From Prevotella sp. CAG:1031 (lineage in GTDB: Bacteria; Bacteroidota; Bacteroidia; Bacteroidales; Muribaculaceae): a DNA stretch of 47,524 nt. A model generated the notes under the pieces. It was not told the DNA's origin and did no database searches. It saw nothing but the letters and a program-made list of their open reading frames with translations. This document shows, piece after piece, positions 41,407 to 47,524 of the stretch (positions within the stretch are counted from its first letter, which is position 1; each line of letters begins with the position of its first letter). Location of the stretch: assembly GCA_000431215.1 (NCBI GenBank), contig HF985559.1, positions 1 to 47,524 on the forward strand. The letters are read 5' to 3'. A program made the position numbers and the translations under genes.

Positions 41407-42717
41407 TCAGGCTTTTGTGGCCGGAGCGTCGGTGGCCGGCAGCGGCGCGGTGGTGCCGTTCTTGGCCATCTCGGCTATCTGGTCGGCGCTGTAGCCGAGC
41501 GAGGTCAGAATCTCGTCGGTGTTGCCGCCGAGAGTCGGGCAGGGGCCGTAGGTCGGCTGATAGTTGCTCATTGTGAAGGGCACACCGACGGTCACGAATT
41601 CGCCGACTTTGCCTCCCTGATTGATCTTGACCAGAGTGTTGCCGTCGTAAAGGGTCGGGTCGTCCATAATTTCCTTAGTCGAGAGAACGGGGCCTACGGG
41701 AACGCCGAATTTCGACAACTGCTCGGTCGCTTCGAATTTTGTGCGGGTCTTGCTCCATTCGGTTACGCGGGCAATGATTTCCTCTTTGTGACGGTCGCGG
41801 GCGTCGGCGGTGTTGAAGTCGGGGTTGGTCAGCCAGTCTTCGAAGCCGAATGCCTGACAGGCTTTTTCGAACGATTTGGCATCGCGCTGGAAGATGATGT
41901 AGACATAGGCGTTCGGGTCGGTTTCATAGCCGAGCGATGGATAAGTCCAGCCGAGAACGCCGCTGCCTTCGGTGTTGCCCGAACGCGGAACGAAGTCGCC
42001 GAACTTGCCGTTGGGGTACTGGGGGAACTGGGTCAGATAGCCGAGCTTGTCGAGGGTCAGCTGGTCGCGGGTCTTGATTCGGCAGAGGTTGAGGCAGGCG
42101 TTGTGCATCGACTGGTAGACGAATACTCCCTCGCCGGTCTTTTCGCGCTGGACAAGAGCGGCCAGAAGACCGATTGTCAGGTGCATGCCGGTATTCGAGT
42201 CGCCAAGGGCGGCACCGCTCTGGGTCGGGATGTTGTATTCTCCCTCATACCAGCCTGTTGTCGAGGCGGCTGCCGCCGTTACCTGAGCCACAGGTTCGTA
42301 GGCTTTGAGGTCTTTGTATTTCGATGACTGGGGGAAACCCTTGATTGTTCCGTAGATACAGCGCGGGTTTAGGGCATGGACGGCTTCCCATGAGAATCCG
42401 AGCTTGTCGGCTGCTCCCGGATGAAGGTTCTCTACGAAAATATCAGCCTCCTTGATGAGTTTTGTGAGCACCTCCTTGCCGTCGGGCGTCTTGCAGTCGA
42501 GCGAGATAGATTTCTTGTCGCTGTTGAGCTGGAGGAAGTAATAGCTGGGGCAGTCGGGGTCGAACTGAAGTTCTTTTCGGGTTGCGTCCCCTTTTCCCGG
42601 ACGTTCGATTTTTATGACTTCGGCGCCAAGCCAAGCGAGAAGCTGTGTGCACGACGGGCCTGATTGTACTTCTGTGAGGTCAACTACCTTGATTCCTTGA
42701 AGAGGTGCGGTGTTCAT
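41407..42717 (-). CDS. frc: Formyl-CoA:oxalate CoA-transferase
   Basis: Class III CoA-transferase (436 residues) that moves CoA from formyl-CoA to oxalate. The catalytic Asp is D173 in SGAALGDSNTGMHL, which corresponds to D169 of Oxalobacter Frc. N-terminal KVVDLTEVQSGPSCTQLLAWLGAEVIKIE is typical. It is the first gene of the frc-oxc-transporter operon. A TTTCTA-TTT-TAGAAA palindrome lies 28 nt upstream. The C-terminal Ala-rich tail (TTAPLPATDAPATKA) looks non-catalytic. Confidence 0.94.
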   Translation of the reverse strand: MNTAPLQGIKVVDLTEVQSGPSCTQLLAWLGAEVIKIERPGKGDATRKELQFDPDCPSYYFLQLNSDKKSISLDCKTPDGKEVLTKLIKEADIFVENLHPGAADKLGFSWEAVHALNPRCIYGTIKGFPQSSKYKDLKAYEPVAQVTAAAASTTGWYEGEYNIPTQSGAALGDSNTGMHLTIGLLAALVQREKTGEGVFVYQSMHNACLNLCRIKTRDQLTLDKLGYLTQFPQYPNGKFGDFVPRSGNTEGSGVLGWTYPSLGYETDPNAYVYIIFQRDAKSFEKACQAFGFEDWLTNPDFNTADARDRHKEEIIARVTEWSKTRTKFEATEQLSKFGVPVGPVLSTKEIMDDPTLYDGNTLVKINQGGKVGEFVTVGVPFTMSNYQPTYGPCPTLGGNTDEILTSLGYSADQIAEMAKNGTTAPLPATDAPATKA

Positions 42718-42744
42718 AATAGTAAAGGTGTTTGTTGTTAGTAA

Positions 42745-42759
42745 TTTCTATTTTAGAAA
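42745..42759. promoter_or_regulatory. Palindrome upstream of frc
   Basis: TTTCTA (42745-42750) and TAGAAA (42754-42759) with a 3-nt centre, in the 80-bp gap between the M16-like gene and frc. It may be a regulator site for the oxalate operon. No consensus -7 box was found in the gap. Confidence 0.4.
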
Positions 42760-42797
42760 ACACTGCTCACACCGCTATTGTTGGACACCGCCTGGCG

Positions 42798-44114
42798 TTA
42801 AACTACGTTAACCTGCTGTTTTCTTATGTCGCCTGCCACTGCGATATAGAGGTTTTCGGGCGAGAGATAACGGCGGGCCATTCCGGCAAGACTCTCTGGA
42901 GTCATCGATGCCAGAGCCCGCTGCAGGCGCGCGAAATAGTCGGCCGGAGCGCCGACGTCGTCGAGAACGGCGTGATGGTTCATGATGGCGAACGGACTGT
43001 CGAGCTCTGCAGTGAGCAGGGTAGTGACGAAAGAGCGCAGGCGTTCTATTTCGTCGGCGTTGAAGCTGTCGGGACTTTGCAGACGCAGCAGCTCGGCGCG
43101 GATCTCGTCGATGACGCTGTTGGCATAGCGGTTGTCGCACTGGGTCGAGATTCTGAGGAAACTCTCGTCGGGATAGCCCATCAGAGAGGCCCCGATGCCG
43201 TAGGTATAGCCTTTGTCCTCGCGGATGTTGAGCATCAGGCGGCTGCCGAAATATCCCCCTAAGGCGACAACGGCGATGCGAAGCATCTCGTAGTCGTCGT
43301 CGCGACGGCCTACGGGGGTGGCTATGCCCGCCGAGATGGCGCTCTGGAGCGCACCCGGCCGCGGGATGTCGACACGTCGCGGCTTGCCGTCGGCTTTGAA
43401 GTCTGAAGCAGCCGGCCCGACCCCCTCGCCGTGCGCTTTCATGGCTTCGAAACGCGAGGCTACGGCGTCGACGATATGAGGCGTCAGCCGCCCTGAGAGA
43501 TAGACCGTCATGTTGAGCGGATTGAACGCCCGGCGGTAGGCCCGGCGCAGGTCGTCGGCTGTCAGCGCCCTCAGCTCGTCGGGTTCGGCGACGCGGGCAG
43601 ACCGGCTCCGGCGTCCTTTCAGAAGCCTGTTCACTTCGTTGTCGGAGTAGAACCGCTCTTTTTCGCGTTCGAGTTCGGCCTGACGCGCGCTTTTCTCGCA
43701 GCCGACAGCGCTCTCGTGGTCGGGAAATACCGGCGACTCAATGATGTCGGCGATAACCGGCAGAACGTCGTCGAAGCGGCTGTTGAGCGAGAAGAAATGG
43801 CGGGTTGAACGGTGGAGACCGACATTGCCCGATGTCCACGAGCCGTTGAAATCAAGCACTTCGGCAATCTCTTCGGAGGTCATTGTCGTTGTGCCGTCGA
43901 CGGCCACTGCGTTGGTCAGCGATGTCAGGCCGGCAACCTCCTCTTCGGCTGTGCCCCCTCCGATGGCCACTGTCAGGCTGTTGACGTCGGCGTCGCCGCC
44001 GGAGTAGCACGCCAGACGCGCGCCGTTGGCGAGAATCAGCGATTCGACAGGGGGCATTATAAGGTTTCCCGGAACAGATACTTCCGGGGCTGTCCGGCGG
44101 TCGGGTTTTGTCAT
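42798..44114 (-). CDS. M16-like protein without the zinc motif
   Basis: A 438-residue protein of the insulinase/M16 fold. Family features remain: LANGARLACYSGGDADVNSLTVAIGGGTAEEE at the start, GLHRSTRHFFSLNSRFDDVLPVIADIIESPVF, FNPLNMTVYLSGRLTP, and GGYFGSRLMLNIREDKGYTYGIGASL. The catalytic HxxEH motif that should follow GGGTAEEE is absent (GLTSLTNAVAVDG instead), so it is probably the inactive partner of a two-subunit peptidase. No active partner lies in the window. No signal peptide. It follows the NlpC/P60 gene by 29 nt. Confidence 0.85.
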   Translation of the reverse strand: MTKPDRRTAPEVSVPGNLIMPPVESLILANGARLACYSGGDADVNSLTVAIGGGTAEEEVAGLTSLTNAVAVDGTTTMTSEEIAEVLDFNGSWTSGNVGLHRSTRHFFSLNSRFDDVLPVIADIIESPVFPDHESAVGCEKSARQAELEREKERFYSDNEVNRLLKGRRSRSARVAEPDELRALTADDLRRAYRRAFNPLNMTVYLSGRLTPHIVDAVASRFEAMKAHGEGVGPAASDFKADGKPRRVDIPRPGALQSAISAGIATPVGRRDDDYEMLRIAVVALGGYFGSRLMLNIREDKGYTYGIGASLMGYPDESFLRISTQCDNRYANSVIDEIRAELLRLQSPDSFNADEIERLRSFVTTLLTAELDSPFAIMNHHAVLDDVGAPADYFARLQRALASMTPESLAGMARRYLSPENLYIAVAGDIRKQQVNVV

Positions 44115-44143
44115 TGTTGTTTCAGTGGTTGGTTATGAGATTG

Positions 44144-44875
44144 TCAATGGTCGGCGTTGACGAAAATAGAGTCGAGTTTCTCTTCGATCAGCGAGCCTAA
44201 AACCGCCGCGCGATGGTCGCTGTCGGGCCTATTAGCCTCATTAGGCTTATTGGCCCTATTAGCCTTATTGGTCTCATTGGGCTTATCAGCCTTGCCCGGC
44301 CTGTCGCTCCCCATCTCGGCCACTCGCCCGCAGGCCAGAAGCCGTTCCGAATAATAATTGTCGACGATCGCGCTGACAATAACGCCACGGCTTGTCGATG
44401 AATGAAGCATTTCTCCGCTTCCGAGATAGAGGCCGACATGGCTTACCTTTCCGTTGCGGTCGCGCGAAGTGTCGAAGAAAAGGAGATCGCCCGGCTGTAG
44501 GTTCTTGATGTCGACGCGCCGGCACCATTCGCTCTGCTGCCGCGACGTGCGCGGAAGTTTTATGTTAAGGGCGTCGCGGTAGATGGCTACCATCAGGCCC
44601 GAACAGTCGACACCGTTGCGGTCGTTGCCCCCGTATTTATAAGGTGTGCCGAGCCATTTGCACCCCTCGCTGTAGAGCGAGCGCCAGCTGTCCGGGGCGT
44701 CGGCCTCGAGCCGTGGCGGCTTCAGTGACGGCTCTTTCTTCGAACCGTTGTTTTGACGCCGGGTCACGACCGACGCCGCCTGTTTCGATGACGAGCAAGA
44801 GGTCATGAGGCCGGCTGCCGGACCGGCCAGCGCGACAATTGTCATGACACTGACAAGGGCTTTTGTGAGCTTCAT
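44144..44875 (-). CDS. NlpC/P60 (C40) lipoprotein peptidase
   Basis: Cell-envelope cysteine peptidase (243 residues) that cuts murein stem peptides. A lipoprotein signal ends LMTSC27. The C40 domain shows YKYGGNDRNGVDC91SG, SH147VGLY and H158 (MLHSS), the usual Cys-His-His triad. Residues 196-217 are a low-complexity Asn/Lys/Ala repeat (KADKPNETNKANRANK...) encoded by imperfect DNA repeats at about 44225-44290. The promoter -7 box is only 5 nt from the ATG, so the mRNA may be leaderless. The M16-like gene follows. Confidence 0.9.
   Translation of the reverse strand: MKLTKALVSVMTIVALAGPAAGLMTSCSSSKQAASVVTRRQNNGSKKEPSLKPPRLEADAPDSWRSLYSEGCKWLGTPYKYGGNDRNGVDCSGLMVAIYRDALNIKLPRTSRQQSEWCRRVDIKNLQPGDLLFFDTSRDRNGKVSHVGLYLGSGEMLHSSTSRGVIVSAIVDNYYSERLLACGRVAEMGSDRPGKADKPNETNKANRANKPNEANRPDSDHRAAVLGSLIEEKLDSIFVNADH
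44225..44290 (-). repeat. Imperfect tandem repeat inside the NlpC/P60 gene
   Basis: On the forward strand short units such as TTAGCCTCATTAGGC, TTAGCCTTATTGG and CTCATTGGGCTTATC recur. They encode the Asn-rich C-terminal tail. Repeat number may vary between strains. Confidence 0.6.
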
Positions 44876-44880
44876 ATCTG

Positions 44881-44912
44881 CAAAAGTAGCTATTCACCCC
44901 CGACAATGCAAA
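44881..44912 (-). promoter_or_regulatory. Promoter of the NlpC/P60-M16 unit
   Basis: On the reverse strand TTTG (44909-44912), exactly 20 nt, TACTTTTG (44881-44888): a full consensus match. The start codon at 44875 lies 5 nt beyond the -7 box. Confidence 0.75.
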
Positions 44913-45025
44913 AAGAATTGAAAAAACATGGCCAATGTTTAAAAATTTTTAAGCAATCGTTGTCGACGTGTAATAAGGCGCGGTTTTTGCCGTCATAGTT
45001 GAAAAAATGCTCATTATTTTTGATT

Positions 45026-46618
45026 ATGAACAAGAACCAGTTTAAACAGCTCGCTCTGACAGCCGCGGTAGCCATCGTGTGCAGCGGAGCCACAGTTTTC
45101 TCTATCGGCCGTCTGTCGGCCGCTACCGGACTCCCCGGTGCGAGTCTCTTCACTATGAACAGTAATTCCGAAGGCACTCCCGCGGAGCAGGCCGCCGGGC
45201 AGAACAAGTTCTACCGTACGGCCGCTGTTGCCGCTCCGGCCAACACCGACTTCACCAAGGCCGCCGAGTCGACCGTCAACGGCGTAGTCTCGATCAAGAG
45301 CTTCGCCACTCCGCGTATGCAGTATGGCAATCAGGGCGGATTCAACCCGTTCGGCGACGACCTCTTCGACTTTTTCTTCGGAACACCGCGCCGCCAGCAG
45401 CCTCAGCCTCAGCCCCGTCAGCGCGGGGGCGACAGCGACGATGAGTCGGCCCAGCGTCAGCTCGGACTGGGATCGGGCGTCATTATCAGCGACGACGGCT
45501 ATATCGTCACCAACAATCATGTCATCGACGGTGCCGAACGTCTCGAAGTGACTCTTAACGATAACCGCACGTTCAACGCTACCGTCGTAGGCTCTGATCC
45601 CACTACCGACCTCGCTCTGATCAAGATCGATGCCAGGGAACTGCCTGTCATCCCCATGGGCGACAGCGACAAGCTGAAGATCGGCGAATGGGTGCTCGCC
45701 GTGGGCAACCCCTTCGGCTTCACCTCGACAGTGACCTCGGGTATCGTGTCGGCAAAGGCCCGCAGTATCTCGCAGGTGACCCACTCGCGCAACATGGGCA
45801 TCGAGAGCTATATCCAGACCGATGCCGCCGTCAATCCCGGCAACAGCGGCGGAGCTCTGGTGAACCTCGCCGGTGAGCTTGTCGGAATCAACACGGCAAT
45901 CTATTCGAACACCGGATCTTATTCGGGCTACTCGTTCGCTATCCCGACATCGATTGTCAAGAAAGTCGTCAGTGACATACGCCAGTATGGCGCCGTGCAG
46001 CGCGCCGTGCTCGGTATCACCATCTCCGAGCTTAACTCGAAGATTGCCAAAGAAAAAGGTATCACGGCTGTCAACGAAGGAGCTGTCATCGAAGAGGTCT
46101 CCGATCTCTCGGCCGCACGCGAGGCCGGCCTGAAGAAAGGCGACGTCATCATAGCCCTCGGCGGTCAGCCCGTCAAGACTATCGCCCAGCTCCACGAGCA
46201 GGTCGCCCGCTATCGTCCCGGCGACAAAGTCAAGGTGACCTACGTCCGCGACAACAAGACAAGCGAGGTCATGGTGACACTGCGCAACTCTCAGGGCAAC
46301 ACCAAGGTGACCCAGCCCGGAAGCGTCACCGAGCTCGGTTGCGCATTCCGCGCCGCCAGTGAGGAAACCTGCCGCTCGCTCGGCATCCGCGCCGGTCTCG
46401 AGGTCATCGGTCTCAAAGACGGCCTGTTCAAAGACGCCGGCATCAAAGACGGCTTCATAATCCTCGACATCAACAATTCTCGCGTGACCGACGCCGACGA
46501 TGTCGAGAAGCTTTACAACGCCATCGTCAAGAGCGACAGCGATCCCGTAATGTTCATAACCGGCATCTATCCGACCGGCCAGAAACGCTACTACGCCGTC
46601 CCGCTCTCAAAAGACTGA
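45026..46618 (+). CDS. degP: DegP/HtrA periplasmic serine protease
   Basis: Do-family protease/chaperone (530 residues) that removes misfolded envelope proteins. It starts with a membrane signal (LALTAAVAIVCSGATVFS). The trypsin-like triad is H165 (TNNHVI), D195 (TTDLALI) and S274 (NPGNSGGAL). Two PDZ domains follow (about 330-420 and 435-525). A Q/P-rich linker (RRQQPQPQPRQRGG) lies before the protease domain. ATG 45026 is preferred; a TTG at 44999 adds residues that are not part of the signal. It is divergent from the NlpC/P60 gene. Confidence 0.94.
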   Translation: MNKNQFKQLALTAAVAIVCSGATVFSIGRLSAATGLPGASLFTMNSNSEGTPAEQAAGQNKFYRTAAVAAPANTDFTKAAESTVNGVVSIKSFATPRMQYGNQGGFNPFGDDLFDFFFGTPRRQQPQPQPRQRGGDSDDESAQRQLGLGSGVIISDDGYIVTNNHVIDGAERLEVTLNDNRTFNATVVGSDPTTDLALIKIDARELPVIPMGDSDKLKIGEWVLAVGNPFGFTSTVTSGIVSAKARSISQVTHSRNMGIESYIQTDAAVNPGNSGGALVNLAGELVGINTAIYSNTGSYSGYSFAIPTSIVKKVVSDIRQYGAVQRAVLGITISELNSKIAKEKGITAVNEGAVIEEVSDLSAAREAGLKKGDVIIALGGQPVKTIAQLHEQVARYRPGDKVKVTYVRDNKTSEVMVTLRNSQGNTKVTQPGSVTELGCAFRAASEETCRSLGIRAGLEVIGLKDGLFKDAGIKDGFIILDINNSRVTDADDVEKLYNAIVKSDSDPVMFITGIYPTGQKRYYAVPLSKD

Positions 46619-46640
46619 ATCCCGCCAATCAGATGATAAC

Positions 46641-46670
46641 AAGGGGCTGTGCTTTCCGGCACAGTCCTTT
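46641..46670 (+). terminator. Terminator of degP
   Basis: AAGGGGCTGTGC (46641-46652) pairs with GCACAGTCCTTT (46659-46670) through 12 bp with two G-U pairs; loop TTTCCG, then GTCTGTTT. It starts 22 nt after the stop codon. Confidence 0.85.
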
Positions 46671-46765
46671 GTCTGTTTAAGCGTATTTAACATTCGGGGG
46701 GGGTAATTTGTAAATTTTGTTATGTATTTGTAGCTGAATACTTTTTTGATTATAAAATCTATTTT

Positions 46766-47473
46766 ATGAAAAAGCCTTTTTATTACCTCGTGATGCTCTT
46801 CGCCGTCGCTTTGTGCTTCCCGCTGGTTTCCTGTTCCGACGATGACGAGCCCGATGGAGGAAACTCGTTCACCGTTCCCACCAACGTTCAGTTTATCGAA
46901 ACTATGGAGGGCGTATGGCTCGGCGAGCAGGACATGTCGTTCATGATTTTCACAACCACCAACTGGCCCCAGGCGTTCGGATATAACCGTTCGGCTGTCA
47001 AATGGGGCAGCAGCTATTCTTGTGTAGGCGGCAGTATGTCCGGTATTCCTGTCCGTGAAGGCGACCATTATTATCTGAGTCAGAGCAGCGGCTTGTTCAA
47101 TGATATGTGGATAACCGCCTACGACGGAAAGAAAATCACGATGAAGAATTTCAAGACCGACGAGTCGAAATCGTTCGTCTTCAGCCCCTCTGCCGGTCTA
47201 TGCCGTGTCCGTCTGACCGAAGAGCTCCCCTGTGGTTTTATGTCGTCGGTAGATATTACGGTCGACATCTACGTCAATAACGACGACGCAGAGCCCGACT
47301 ACAGCATCGCTCTCGGCGAAATGAACGGCTATGAAGGGGGAGTATCGGCGCCGTTCTGGGCCGGCGGTCATAAAGTTGTCGCAAAGTTCTATGACTGCAC
47401 AACAGGCAAACTGTTAGAAACCGCCACCTGGGCCGACCTCGACATGAACACGATCTACAACCTCAATTACTGA
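46766..47473 (+). CDS. Probable surface lipoprotein of unknown function
   Basis: A 235-residue protein with a lipoprotein signal ending FPLVSC23, followed by SDDDEPD. An acidic run just after the lipid Cys is the surface-export signal described for Bacteroidetes lipoproteins, so it probably faces outward. The mature part is beta-rich with many aromatic residues (MEGVWLGEQDMSFMIFTTTNW) and no catalytic motif I recognise; a calycin- or lipocalin-like barrel is possible. It is monocistronic between two terminators. Confidence 0.75.
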   Translation: MKKPFYYLVMLFAVALCFPLVSCSDDDEPDGGNSFTVPTNVQFIETMEGVWLGEQDMSFMIFTTTNWPQAFGYNRSAVKWGSSYSCVGGSMSGIPVREGDHYYLSQSSGLFNDMWITAYDGKKITMKNFKTDESKSFVFSPSAGLCRVRLTEELPCGFMSSVDITVDIYVNNDDAEPDYSIALGEMNGYEGGVSAPFWAGGHKVVAKFYDCTTGKLLETATWADLDMNTIYNLNY

Positions 47474-47501
47474 TGGAACAGTAAAACCATAAACAGTAAG
47501 C

Positions 47502-47524
47502 GGCCGGCGCAAATCGCGCCGGCC
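47502..47524 (+). terminator. Terminator at the window end
   Basis: GGCCGGCGC (47502-47510) and GCGCCGGCC (47516-47524) form a perfect 9-bp stem, 5-nt loop, 28 nt after the lipoprotein stop. Any U-tract would lie beyond the window. Confidence 0.75.

Noticed and set aside
1..47524. tRNA or rRNA genes
   Set aside because: I looked for tRNA-like T-arms (GGTTCGAATCC type) and rRNA landmarks on both strands and saw none that fold convincingly. A covariance-model scan would be decisive.

Overview
The window looks like a chromosome segment of a gut Bacteroidales bacterium, most likely a member of the Muribaculaceae. The grounds are the many promoters with the Bacteroidales -7 box (TAnnTTTG) and, where seen, a -33 TTTG or TTGG, a 2480-residue SprA (type IX secretion translocon) beside ruvA, Bacteroidetes-type lipoprotein signals, and a frc-oxc-transporter oxalate operon of the kind reported from Muribaculaceae (S24-7) genomes. 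The family assignment is inference; the order is well supported.

Positions 1-18200 are accessory DNA. An IS21-family element (99-2734) with 52-bp perfect inverted ends lies next to an lrgAB pair. An AbiE-type antitoxin gene follows, with a 14-bp inverted-repeat operator beside its promoter; its toxin partner is cut after 32 codons by an IS982-family element (5133-6281). Beyond the IS are two decayed tandem paralogues of an unrecognised family, a shortened vsr, a DUF2075 helicase with a nuclease-like N-terminus, a short ORF, a RhuM-family gene and a zinc alcohol dehydrogenase. A reverse-strand trio (374-residue unknown, metallophosphoesterase, small Cys protein) ends at a shared terminator. 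Next come an isolated 52-codon transcription unit with its own promoter and terminator, and a three-gene hipB-hipS-hipT system followed by a DUF6155 gene.

Positions 17400-20504 show concentrated gene decay: a 5'-truncated DJ-1/PfpI gene, a RibD/DHFR-type gene with an internal deletion, a nucleotidyltransferase-like gene with a one-base frameshift, and an AMP-binding enzyme lacking its middle. Intact between them are a divergent HxlR regulator and cupin gene sharing a control region with a 26-bp palindrome.

From about 20500 the genes are mostly housekeeping: acetyltransferases, an esterase-like protein, a DEDDh exonuclease, a DUF4405 membrane protein, an O6-alkylguanine methyltransferase and a guanine deaminase. 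On the reverse strand follow lepA-ruvA-sprA, a glucosamine-6-phosphate deaminase-like/PIG-L fusion and a type II NADH dehydrogenase. A pyruvate:ferredoxin oxidoreductase remnant then abuts the oxalate operon (frc, oxc, AEC transporter). Formyl-CoA transferase moves CoA to oxalate, oxalyl-CoA decarboxylase releases CO2 and formyl-CoA, and the transporter probably exchanges oxalate and formate. The window ends with an M16-like protein lacking its zinc motif, an NlpC/P60 lipoprotein, a DegP/HtrA protease on the forward strand and a probable surface lipoprotein.
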